Assembly (NCBI GenBank): GCA_019750135.1
Contig: JAIEOV010000016.1
Coordinates: 372,001 to 436,000, forward strand
Direction of reading: 5' to 3'
Source: Reyranella sp.
Lineage (GTDB): Bacteria; Pseudomonadota; Alphaproteobacteria; Reyranellales; Reyranellaceae
Length of the DNA: 64,000 nucleotides
This document shows positions 51,585 to 59,260 of this stretch, piece by piece; within the stretch, counting starts at the first letter, position 1; the number at the start of each line of letters is the position of its first letter. The notes beneath the pieces were generated by a model, which was given only the letters and a program-made list of their open reading frames with translations, searched no databases and was not told the DNA's origin. The position numbers were made by a program, and so were the translations under genes.

Positions 51585-52283
51585 TTACGCCTCCTTGGAA
51601 TACTTCTCATAGAGCGTTGCCGCATTGTCCCAGCGGACCGCCTGCATGAAGGCATCGACATAGCCCGCGGCCTTTGCGCCGTAGTCCATGGCGTAGGCGT
51701 GCTCGAACATGTCGAGGGCGAGGATCGGCCGGCCGCCGGCCAAGGTCATGGTGTGGTCGGCCGCCCAGGTGTTGACCAGGCGCTTGTCGTGCGGCGACCA
51801 GGCGAGCAGCACCCAGCCCGAGCCGCCGCCCAGCGCCTTGCCCATGGCGGCGAACTCCGTCTTCCAGCGCGCGACGCTGCCGAAGTCGCGCGTCATCGCC
51901 TCGGCCAGGGCGCCCGCAGGCTCGCCCTCGCCGCCCAGGCCATCGAAGTAGAGCTCATGGATGATCATGGAGTTGGCGGCGATCAGCTCCTCGCGCTTCA
52001 GGCCGTTGACGACAAAGACAGGCGCGGTCGCCATGTCGAGGCCGGCCAGCTGGGCGGTGATGGCGTTCAGTCGCTTCACCGCGCCGGAGTAGTTGTTCTC
52101 CCAGTGGCTGACGAGCAGCTTCTCGGACAGGCCTTTGATCTTGGCCGGATCGAACGGCAGCTTCTTGATGGCGTATTCGACCTTGGGTGGCGCGGTCTGG
52201 GCGAAGGCCTCTGCGGTGCCGGCAGCCAGGGCGAGGCCCGCGGCGATGCCGATGAAGCGACGGCGGTCGTGCACGATGGTCAT
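51585..52283 (-). CDS. Exported Fe/Mn superoxide dismutase-family protein (ChrC-like), copy 2
   Basis: 232 aa. Tat-type signal HDRRRFIGIAAGLALAAGTA then EAFAQT. Ligands His60, His109 (NSMIIHELYF), Asp191 and His195 (LDMFEHAYAM). Classical His30 and Tyr34 positions are Asn64 and Ala68; His177 (AADH) may fill the active-site Gln place. ChrC of the TnOtChr chromate element is a SOD, and the location between chrA and an MFS gene fits the same role: removing superoxide made during chromate reduction, here in the periplasm. RBS AAGGAGG precedes ATG 52283. Confidence 0.88.
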   Translation of the reverse strand: MTIVHDRRRFIGIAAGLALAAGTAEAFAQTAPPKVEYAIKKLPFDPAKIKGLSEKLLVSHWENNYSGAVKRLNAITAQLAGLDMATAPVFVVNGLKREELIAANSMIIHELYFDGLGGEGEPAGALAEAMTRDFGSVARWKTEFAAMGKALGGGSGWVLLAWSPHDKRLVNTWAADHTMTLAGGRPILALDMFEHAYAMDYGAKAAGYVDAFMQAVRWDNAATLYEKYSKEA

Positions 52284-52338
52284 ACAAACCTCCTTCTATG
52301 CAGTGAAGATCGGTCGTATCTCCGTTCAGTGGCCCCCT

Positions 52339-53739
52339 TCAGACAGCTCCGATGGCCAGGTAGTAGATCATTCCCGACAGCGCGCTCGCGAGCAGGACCG
52401 GGATCATCCCGAGCTTGAAGCGGAAGATCGCGACGGCCGAGGCAACGGCCAGCACGGCCGATGGGACATCGATCGACGACAGGATGGGCGCGCTGACGCT
52501 GGCGCCGAGGAACGTCACCGGCACCAGCTTGGCGAACAGCACGTGCAGCGCGAACCACACCGCGAGGTTCAGGATCACGCCCACCACGGCGGCCGTGACG
52601 GCGCCGAGCGCCGCCCCCAGCGCCTTGTTCGCGCGCAACGCCTCGACGAAGGGCGCGCCGAAGAAGATCCAGAGGAAGCACGGCACGAAGGTGACCCAGG
52701 TGGTGAGCAGGCCACCCAGGGTCGCCGCCAGCAGCGGCGACAGCGCGCCCGGCTCGCGCCACGCCGCGAGGAAGCCCACGAACTGCGTGACCATGATCAG
52801 CGGGCCGGGCGTCGTCTCGGCCATGCCGAGGCCGTCCAGCATCTCGCCCGGCTTGACCCAGTGGTAGTGCTCGACCGCCTGCTGGGCGACGTAGGCCAGC
52901 ACGGCGTAAGCGCCGCCGAAGGTCACGATGGCCATCTTAGTGAAGAAGATCGCGATCTGGGTGAAGACGTTGCCGCCGCCCAGCCCGGCATAGAGCGCCG
53001 CGATGGGGATGAGCCACAAGGCCAGGAACACCGCCGCGATCGACAGCGACCAGCGCAGGTTGGGCTTTGCATGCGCGGGCGTCTCCTCGCCCAGCAGCGA
53101 ATCGCGGTCGGCGACCTGCTTGGCGCCGACCTTGCCGTGGCCGCCCGCGCTCAGGAAAGGCTGGGCCCCTGCCTGGCCGGCGACGTAGCCGATCGCGCCG
53201 GCGCCGAACACGATGATGGGGAACGGTATGTCGTAGAAGAAGATCGCGATAAACGACGCCGCGGCCAGCGCCACCATGACGTTGTTCTTGAGCGCGCGCC
53301 GGCCGACGCGCAGCACCGCTTCGACAACGATCACCAGCACCGCTGCCTTCAGGCCGAAGAACAGGCCTTCGATTGCCGGCACCTTGCCGAACAGCACGTA
53401 GATCCAGGAAAGCGCCATGATGGCGAGCAGCCCGGGCAGCACGAACAGCGTGCCGGCGAACAGCCCGCCCTTGGTCTTGTGCATCAGCCAGCCGATATAG
53501 ATCGCGAGCTGCTGCGCCTCGGGTCCGGGCAGCAGGGTGCAGTAGTTCAGCGCTTGCAGGAAACGGTTCTCGCCGATCCACTTCTTCTCCTCGACGATGA
53601 TGCGATGCATCACCGCGATCTGGCCGGCCGGACCGCCGAAGGAGAGCGCGGCGACCCGCGCCCATACCTTCATGGCCTCGCCGAAGGGCACGCCATGGCT
53701 CGGCACGTCGTGGGGCTTGGTGTCGGCAATCGCGCTCAT
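52339..53739 (-). CDS. chrA: Chromate transporter ChrA (long chain, two CHR domains)
   Basis: 466 aa. Two homologous halves: WARVAALSFGGPAGQIAVMH, TLLPGPEAQQLAIYIGWLM in the first, and KMAIVTFGGAYAVLAYVAQQ, AETTPGPLIMVTQFVGFLAA in the second. About ten TM helices. It expels chromate by an ion-coupled mechanism. Start overlaps the chrB stop (ATGA), the classical chrBA arrangement. A soluble loop about residues 175-220 separates the halves. Confidence 0.95.
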   Translation of the reverse strand: MSAIADTKPHDVPSHGVPFGEAMKVWARVAALSFGGPAGQIAVMHRIIVEEKKWIGENRFLQALNYCTLLPGPEAQQLAIYIGWLMHKTKGGLFAGTLFVLPGLLAIMALSWIYVLFGKVPAIEGLFFGLKAAVLVIVVEAVLRVGRRALKNNVMVALAAASFIAIFFYDIPFPIIVFGAGAIGYVAGQAGAQPFLSAGGHGKVGAKQVADRDSLLGEETPAHAKPNLRWSLSIAAVFLALWLIPIAALYAGLGGGNVFTQIAIFFTKMAIVTFGGAYAVLAYVAQQAVEHYHWVKPGEMLDGLGMAETTPGPLIMVTQFVGFLAAWREPGALSPLLAATLGGLLTTWVTFVPCFLWIFFGAPFVEALRANKALGAALGAVTAAVVGVILNLAVWFALHVLFAKLVPVTFLGASVSAPILSSIDVPSAVLAVASAVAIFRFKLGMIPVLLASALSGMIYYLAIGAV

Positions 53740-54728
53740 CGGGCCTTCTCCGGACGGGCCGTCCTGAAATACTCGTAGAGATCGTCGAGCACGGCGCCGC
53801 CGCGGGCCAGCCGCTGCTCGTCGTCGCGATGGGCGGCGGCGATGCCCGACATCACGGTTCGGATGCCCGCCGTTTCCTCGCGGCCGAACTTGCCGTCCTT
53901 GAGATCGATGTCATGGATGATCTCGCCGATGGCGGCGAGCGCCGGATCGTCGAGGGCGGCGCGCAGCAGCAGCACCTCGAAGGTGCAACGGTCGCCCTCG
54001 TGGGTGTACTCGCCCTCGAACATGTCGAATCGCACTTCGTTGGCCCGCGGCGCATAGCTGCGGCCGGGGACGAACTTGAAGCGTGCCGCCGGATCGATGA
54101 AGCGCCGGACCAGCCAGGCCGACGCGATGCGATCGATCTGCACGTGCTCGCGGGTCACCCAGATCTTGCTGTCAGGGGATGGCGCGGCCGGCGCGCCCTG
54201 TTGCGGAGTCATGGCTTCGTTCCCTTGGCTCAGATGATGTTCCAGGCGGGTGATCGGCTGCTCAGCAGCGTCGCGCCCGTCGGCCTCGAAGAAATCGATG
54301 GCGGCGATCTCGCTCAGCTGCTTGCGCAGGCGCGCCGTCTGGTTGGCGATGTCGGCGAGCGCACCGTCGGCTGAGGCCGCGTCCAGGCGGGCAACAAGCG
54401 TTTGCGCCTCCCCGGCCACCTTCGCGTAGTCCTCGTTGCGGGCGGCGACGAACATCTGGCGCAGCTGGGTATCGCCCAGGCCCTCGACCAGCTCGGCCTC
54501 GCAGACGAAGGCCTCGCCGCCCAGCTCGTCGATCTCGCGAGTCAGCCAGGCGAAGTCCTCCTGGGTCTCCTCGTTGGAAGGCAGCGCGTAGACGGCGTTC
54601 TTGACGAGGACCGCGCCCAGTGCCTGCAGGCGCCGCCACACCTTCACCCGCGCATAGGCGGGCTTGGCCGGCAGCTGATGGATCAGCAGCAGCCAGGGGG
54701 CTTTGGAGACGATCTCACCGGCGTTCAT
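53736..54728 (-). CDS. chrB: Chromate-responsive regulator ChrB
   Basis: 330 aa with both expected domains: the N-terminal ChrB_N (PWLLLIHQLPAKPAYARVKV, ALGAVLVKNAVYALPS) and the C-terminal ChrB_C (IWVTREHVQIDRIASAWLVR, RFIDPAARFKFVPGR, CTFEVLLLRAALDDPALAAI). In TnOtChr-type systems ChrB represses chrA transcription and responds to chromate. AGGTG RBS lies 5 bases before ATG 54728. The upstream 114-bp space holds the divergent promoters described separately. Confidence 0.94.
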   Translation of the reverse strand: MNAGEIVSKAPWLLLIHQLPAKPAYARVKVWRRLQALGAVLVKNAVYALPSNEETQEDFAWLTREIDELGGEAFVCEAELVEGLGDTQLRQMFVAARNEDYAKVAGEAQTLVARLDAASADGALADIANQTARLRKQLSEIAAIDFFEADGRDAAEQPITRLEHHLSQGNEAMTPQQGAPAAPSPDSKIWVTREHVQIDRIASAWLVRRFIDPAARFKFVPGRSYAPRANEVRFDMFEGEYTHEGDRCTFEVLLLRAALDDPALAAIGEIIHDIDLKDGKFGREETAGIRTVMSGIAAAHRDDEQRLARGGAVLDDLYEYFRTARPEKAR

Positions 54729-54769
54729 GGTTCACCTGTACCACATCGATAAAGGTTCTTGCAACGGGT

Positions 54770-54788
54770 GTATCTTTCCTCTTGATAC
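54770..54788. promoter_or_regulatory. Candidate operator GTATC-N9-GATAC
   Basis: Inverted repeat GTATC (54770-54774) and GATAC (54784-54788). The right arm overlaps the plus-strand -35 hexamer and the whole lies just downstream of the predicted chrB transcription start. A third GTATC (54826-54830) overlaps the minus-strand -35. Likely binding sites of ChrB, by position; not demonstrated. Confidence 0.5.
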
Positions 54789-54833
54789 GCTTGTTACGCA
54801 GGTCTATATGGGCCGTGAAACGACTGTATCAAG
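54781..54833. promoter_or_regulatory. Symmetric divergent promoters sharing a -10 (chromate locus)
   Basis: Plus strand: TTGATA (54782-54787), 17-base spacer, TATATG (54805-54810). Minus strand: TTGATA (54832-54827), 18-base spacer, TATAGA (54808-54803). The two -35 boxes are arms of an inverted repeat, CTTGATAC (54781-54788) and GTATCAAG (54826-54833), and the -10 hexamers share TATA at 54805-54808. RNA polymerase cannot occupy both at once. The plus-strand RBS AAGGAG (54831-54836) also overlaps the right arm. Confidence 0.7.
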
Positions 54834-54842
54834 GAGATCGGA

Positions 54843-55784
54843 ATGACCTTCAAGACCAAGCCCATCGCCTTCAAGCCAGGACGCCTCAACGGTCTCAGCG
54901 TCCGGCTGATCGCCAGCCACTACGAGAACAATTACGGCGGCGCCGTCCGCCGGCTGAATGCGATCCGCGGTGAGCTGAAGGGGCTCGATCCGGCGGCCGC
55001 CCCCGGCTTCAGGCTGAACGGGCTGAAGCGCGAGGAGCTGATCGCGACCAACTCCATGCTGCTGCACGAGCTCTACTTCGACGGGTTGGGCGGCGGCGGC
55101 GGCCTGCCGGATGGCGCGCTGGGCGAGGCGATCGCCCGCGACTTCGGCTCGACCGAGCGTTGGCGCGATGAATTCATGGCCATGGGCCGCGCGCTCGGCG
55201 GCGGCTCGGGATGGGTGGTGCTGACGCGCTCGCCACGTGACGGCACACTCACCAATGTCTGGCAGGCCGACCACACGCATGGCCTCGCCGGCGGCATGCC
55301 GATCCTGGCGCTCGACATGTACGAGCACTCCTACCACCTCGACTTCGGTGCCAATGTCGGCGCGTACGTCGACGCCTTCATGAACAACCTCCATTGGCCC
55401 CGGATCGCCGAGCGCTTCGCCGGCTCGGAAAGCCCGTGGCGCACCGACGCCATGATCTCGCCCGACGCCGCGCGGCAGCGACTGGAGAGCGAACCCGACC
55501 TGCTGGTGATCGACGCGCGGCTCCCCGCCGATGCCGCGATGATCCCGGTCGGCCTGCGCGGCGCCCGCCACGCTCCACCCGACCAGGTCGAGGCCGTCGC
55601 GGCTTCGTTGCCAAAGGGCAGCAAGGCTCTCGTCTACTGCGCCTGGGGCTTCGAGATCGGCAGCGACGCCGTAGCCAAGCTGCGCGAGCGCGGCATCGAT
55701 GCCGTCGCCGTCGCCGGCGGGCTCGGCACCTGGCGCGCCGACGGCCATCCCACCGAACCACTCAAGGAAGGAAGCAAGTCATGA
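54843..55784 (+). CDS. Fusion: superoxide dismutase-family domain + rhodanese domain (copy 3)
   Basis: 313 aa, no signal peptide, so cytoplasmic, unlike the two exported SOD relatives. Residues 1 to about 195 are SOD-like: His26, His75 (NSMLLHELYFDGLG), Asp158 and His162 (LDMYEHSYHLDF) match the four metal ligands, while His30 and Tyr34 are Asn30 and Ala34; His144 (ADHTHG) may take the Gln place. Residues about 205-305 form a rhodanese domain (LLVIDARLPADA, KALVYCAWGFEIGSDAVAKL) with the active-site Cys at 266. First gene of the plus-strand arm, RBS AAGGAG. The combination suggests coupling of superoxide handling to sulfane-sulfur or thiol chemistry during chromate stress (inference). Confidence 0.88.
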   Translation: MTFKTKPIAFKPGRLNGLSVRLIASHYENNYGGAVRRLNAIRGELKGLDPAAAPGFRLNGLKREELIATNSMLLHELYFDGLGGGGGLPDGALGEAIARDFGSTERWRDEFMAMGRALGGGSGWVVLTRSPRDGTLTNVWQADHTHGLAGGMPILALDMYEHSYHLDFGANVGAYVDAFMNNLHWPRIAERFAGSESPWRTDAMISPDAARQRLESEPDLLVIDARLPADAAMIPVGLRGARHAPPDQVEAVAASLPKGSKALVYCAWGFEIGSDAVAKLRERGIDAVAVAGGLGTWRADGHPTEPLKEGSKS

Positions 55785-56236
55785 AGTGGGTCACGCGTGA
55801 GCGGCCGAAGATCGACCGCATTGCCTGCCCGTGGCTGATCCAGCGCTTCATCGAGAAGCAGCCGGAGTTCCTCTACGTGCCGGCCGACCAGGTGCTGGCG
55901 ACGGCCGAGACGACCGGCGCCGTCCCCTACGACATCCCGGGCGTGAAGTTCAGCCACGTCGGCGAGAAGTGCAGCTTCGACGCCTTCATCGCCGAGTACA
56001 GACTCGACGCGCCGGGCCTCGACAAGCTCGCCGATATCGTGCGCGGCGCCGACACGTCGCGGCTCGAGCTGACGCCGCAGAGCCACGGCCTGTTCGCGAT
56101 CTCGCTCGGTCTCAGCCACGTCTACGCAGACGACCACGAGATGCTGAAGCACGGCATGGTGATGTACGACGCGCTCTACGCCTGGTGCCGCCATCTCGTG
56201 GGCGAGACGCACAACTGGCCGCCCAAGATGACCTGA
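55781..56236 (+). CDS. Solo ChrB C-terminal domain protein
   Basis: 151 aa equivalent to only the C-terminal half of ChrB (MKWVTRERPKIDRIACPWLI, QRFIEKQPEFLYVPADQ, KCSFDAFIAEYRLDAPGLDK). The N-terminal regulator domain is absent, and no frame remnant precedes it, since the start overlaps the SOD-rhodanese stop by ATGA. It has four cysteines, and ACPWLI and EKCSFD hold two at positions where ChrB has Ser or Thr/Cys. It could be a chromate- or metal-binding accessory factor, or modulate full ChrB; the function of this domain alone is not established. Confidence 0.85.
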   Translation: MKWVTRERPKIDRIACPWLIQRFIEKQPEFLYVPADQVLATAETTGAVPYDIPGVKFSHVGEKCSFDAFIAEYRLDAPGLDKLADIVRGADTSRLELTPQSHGLFAISLGLSHVYADDHEMLKHGMVMYDALYAWCRHLVGETHNWPPKMT

Positions 56237-56243
56237 GGCCGTC

Positions 56244-57623
56244 ATGACCGACACAGCGATCAGGCCGGCCACTCCGGCGGTCGCGGCCCGCACCCGCCTT
56301 CTGCTCGAAGGGCCGATCGTGCCGACGATGCTGCGCATCGCGACGCCGAACCTCGCGGTGAACGTGATCCTGATCGCGGTGACGGCGAGCGTCGATGCCC
56401 ACTTCGTCGGCTACCTCGGGCTCGACGCGCTGGCCGGCCTCGCGCTGGTGTTTCCGTTCCTGATGCTGATGCAGCAGATGGCCAACATGGCGATGGGCGG
56501 CGCCATCGCCGCCTCGGTCGCCCGGACCCTGGGCGCGGGCCGCATCGAGGAAGCACGTGCTCTTGCCTGCCATGCCCCGGTGATCGCCACGGGTGCCGCC
56601 GCCCTGTTCAGCGCGGCGTTCCTGCTGGGCGGGCCCGCGCTCTATCGCCTGCTGGGGGAGCGCGGCCCCGTGCTGGCGGCGGCGCTGGAATATTCCGACG
56701 TGATCTTCGCGGGGGCGATCGCCTACTGGCTGCTGGGTGCGCTGACCAGCATCGTGCGCGGCACGGGCCACGCGGCGATTCTGGCCTGGGTCTATATCGC
56801 GGCCGAGGTGCTCCATATCGCCCTGGTGCCGCTGCTGGTCTTCGGCTGGGGACCCGTCCCGGCCCTCGGCATCACCGGCGCGGGCCTCGCCACGGTGATG
56901 TCCTTCCTCGCCTCGGCGACGGCGCTCGCGATCTACCTGGCCTCGGGCCGCACGGCGATCATGCTCTCCTTCGCCAAGATGCGCTTCGAGCGCCGGCTGT
57001 TCGGCGAGATCCTCAAGGTCGGCGCGCCGATGTCGCTTGCCCCGGTGCTGAACAATGCAGCGCTTGCCGCGCTGACGACATACGCGGGCGTGCTGGGCGC
57101 CACGTCGCTCGCCGCCTTCGGCGCCGCCGTGCGGCTGGAGTACCTGCTCTATCCGCTGAACTTCAGCATGGGCGCCGCCGTGCTTGCCATGATGGGCAGC
57201 AATATCGGCGCCAGGCAGTTTGGGCGCGCTGCGCGCATCGCCTGGATCGGCTTGGCCTTGTCGGCCGCAGCGATGGCCTGCGTGAGCCTGCTCGCCCTTG
57301 CCGGGCCCGGCCTCTGGATGGGCCTGTTCAGCCGCGATCCGCAGATACTCGCCGACGGCGCGCTCTATCTCGCCATCGTCGGCCTCGCCTACCCGTTCGT
57401 CGCCGGCACTCTGCTCAATTCGGCCTTCCAGTCGACGCGCCAGCCGCAATGGCCGCTCGCCGCCATGGCCGGCCGTCTCGCGGTCGTGGTGCTGGGCGGC
57501 TGGATCGCCGTCGAGATCCTGCAGACCGGCCTCGCCGGGATCGCCGCCGTCACCGCGCTCGGCTTGGTGACCATGGGCACCGTGCTGATCGGGGCCTTCC
57601 GCTTTTTCGCCAAGCTGGGGTGA
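56244..57623 (+). CDS. MATE-family multidrug/toxin exporter
   Basis: 459 aa, 12 TM helices in two similar bundles. Characteristic segments are IVPTMLRIATPNLAVNVILI, FVGYLGLDALAGLALVFPFL and PLNFSMGAAVLAMMGSNIGA (second-half repeat). Cation/proton-coupled efflux of organic compounds. It starts 7 bases after the ChrB_C gene stop and is followed 5 bases later by the YncE-like gene, so it belongs to the plus-strand arm of the chromate locus. Whether it moves a chromate- or thiol-derived compound is unknown. Confidence 0.92.
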   Translation: MTDTAIRPATPAVAARTRLLLEGPIVPTMLRIATPNLAVNVILIAVTASVDAHFVGYLGLDALAGLALVFPFLMLMQQMANMAMGGAIAASVARTLGAGRIEEARALACHAPVIATGAAALFSAAFLLGGPALYRLLGERGPVLAAALEYSDVIFAGAIAYWLLGALTSIVRGTGHAAILAWVYIAAEVLHIALVPLLVFGWGPVPALGITGAGLATVMSFLASATALAIYLASGRTAIMLSFAKMRFERRLFGEILKVGAPMSLAPVLNNAALAALTTYAGVLGATSLAAFGAAVRLEYLLYPLNFSMGAAVLAMMGSNIGARQFGRAARIAWIGLALSAAAMACVSLLALAGPGLWMGLFSRDPQILADGALYLAIVGLAYPFVAGTLLNSAFQSTRQPQWPLAAMAGRLAVVVLGGWIAVEILQTGLAGIAAVTALGLVTMGTVLIGAFRFFAKLG

Positions 57624-57628
57624 ACGCC

Positions 57629-58552
57629 ATGCCTCTACAGCTCGCCGGACACGTCGAATTGCCCGCGCACAAGGGCAGCGGCGGCTTCGACCATGCCGCC
57701 GTCCACGCCGCCACCGGCCATGTCTACGTCGCCCACACGGCCAACAGCGCCATCGACGTGTTCGATCCTGCGGCGCGCAAGCACCTCCATTCGATCCCCG
57801 GCCTCGCCGCCGTGGCAGGCGCCTTGGTGAGCGACGAGAGCCAGCTTGTCTTCACCTCCAACCGCGGCGAGAACACGATCGGCGTCTTCGCACCCGGAGC
57901 CGGTCCGGACGGGACCAAGATCGCCGTCGGCGAGCGCCCCAACGGTCTCGCTTACGATGCCCGACGGCGCCTGGTGCTTGCGGCCAATGTCGGCGATCCG
58001 GCGATGCCGCACTCCTACACGCTCTCCATGGTCGACCTCGACGCGCGCGCCTTGCGCTCGTCGATCGAGGTGCCGGGCCGCACCCGCTGGACGGTGTTCG
58101 ATGCCGACGCCCACGTCTTCTACGTCAACATCATGCAGCCCTCGCAGATCGTCGTCGTCGACGCCCGCCGGCCCGACCGGGTCGAACGGACCATGCCGAT
58201 CCCGGCCGACGGCGCCCACGGCCTCGATTTCGATCCGGCGGCGCGCCGCCTGTTCTGCGCCTGCGACGCGGGCGTTCTGGTCACGCTCGATGCCGGTACG
58301 GGCAAAGTGCTCGACCAAGGCAAGCTCTCCGGCGTGCCGGACGTCGTCTGGTTCAATCCCAAGCGTCGCCAGCTCTATGTCGCGGTCGGCGATCCCGGCG
58401 TGGTCGACGTGTTCGACACTACCACGATGAAGAGCCTTGGCAGCGTCGCCACCGAGAAAGGCGCGCACACCACGGCCTTCCCGCCAGCGGGCGATACGGT
58501 CATCGCCTTCCTGCCGCAAACCCATCGTGCGGCGATCTACAAAGTCCTGTGA
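57629..58552 (+). CDS. YncE-like beta-propeller protein
   Basis: 307 aa, seven-blade repeat pattern: FDHAAVHAATGHVYVAHTAN, IDVFDPAARKHLHSIPGLA, LVFTSNRGENTIGVFAPGAG, RRQLYVAVGDPGVVDVFDT. No signal peptide at ATG 57629 (GTG 57620 is also in frame), so it appears cytoplasmic, unlike most YncE proteins. YncE propellers bind DNA or ligands in other bacteria; the role is unknown. A decayed relative lies at 49994-50220, on the other edge of the locus. Confidence 0.85.
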   Translation: MPLQLAGHVELPAHKGSGGFDHAAVHAATGHVYVAHTANSAIDVFDPAARKHLHSIPGLAAVAGALVSDESQLVFTSNRGENTIGVFAPGAGPDGTKIAVGERPNGLAYDARRRLVLAANVGDPAMPHSYTLSMVDLDARALRSSIEVPGRTRWTVFDADAHVFYVNIMQPSQIVVVDARRPDRVERTMPIPADGAHGLDFDPAARRLFCACDAGVLVTLDAGTGKVLDQGKLSGVPDVVWFNPKRRQLYVAVGDPGVVDVFDTTTMKSLGSVATEKGAHTTAFPPAGDTVIAFLPQTHRAAIYKVL

Positions 58553-58560
58553 GGCCCCCA

Positions 58561-59259
58561 ATGAGCGACGTCATCGTCTACGGGTTTCCGGTAAGCACCT
58601 ACGTCAACGTCGTCCGGCTCGTGCTTGCGCACAAAGGCGTGCCGTTCGAATTCCATGATCTCGAGCCCGAGATGGGCGGCACGACCCATCTCGCGCTCCA
58701 TCCATTCGGCCGCGTGCCTATTCTCGAGCACGACGGCTTCAGGATCTACGAGACTTCGGCGATCGCGGCCTATGTCGACGAGGCCTTCACAGGCCCTGCC
58801 CTGCAGCCCGCCAATGCCCGGGAGCGGGCGCGCATGAACCAATGGGTCAGCGCGCTCAACGGATACTACTATCCCAACATCGCCTTCCATCTAGGGCATG
58901 AGCGGCTGATCTATCCCGCGCTCCGAATCGCGCCTGACGAAAAGGTCGTGTCGGTGGCGCTTCCCAGGATCGCAACAGCGCTCGACGTGATGGAACGTGA
59001 GCTGGCGCATGGCCGCGAATTCCTGGTCACCGATGCGCCCACCCTGGCCGACTTTTTCATGCTGCCGACCATGACCACGCTCAGCCTGACCGGCGAAGGG
59101 CACGGCATGCTGGCCGCCACGCCGCGCATCGCGGCGTGGCAGGCGCGCATGGAAGCGCTGCCCAGCGTGATCGAGGTCAGGTCGATGGTGGCGCCGCATA
59201 TCGGCAAGCCGGTCGAGCATGCCCGCGCCTGGGTCACCTCGCACCGGCCGCGGTACTGA
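58561..59259 (+). CDS. Glutathione S-transferase
   Basis: 232 aa. N-terminal thioredoxin-like domain with catalytic-region Ser/Tyr in YGFPVSTYVNVVRLVLAHKG, cis-Pro motif FGRVPILEHDGFRIYETSAI (G-site), and all-alpha C-terminal domain (ANARERARMNQWVSALNGYY, TLADFFMLPTMTTLS). It conjugates glutathione or acts as a thiol reductant; glutathione is a main cellular reductant of chromate, which fits its place in this locus. It begins 8 bases after the propeller gene. Confidence 0.92.
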   Translation: MSDVIVYGFPVSTYVNVVRLVLAHKGVPFEFHDLEPEMGGTTHLALHPFGRVPILEHDGFRIYETSAIAAYVDEAFTGPALQPANARERARMNQWVSALNGYYYPNIAFHLGHERLIYPALRIAPDEKVVSVALPRIATALDVMERELAHGREFLVTDAPTLADFFMLPTMTTLSLTGEGHGMLAATPRIAAWQARMEALPSVIEVRSMVAPHIGKPVEHARAWVTSHRPRY

Positions 59260-59260
59260 C

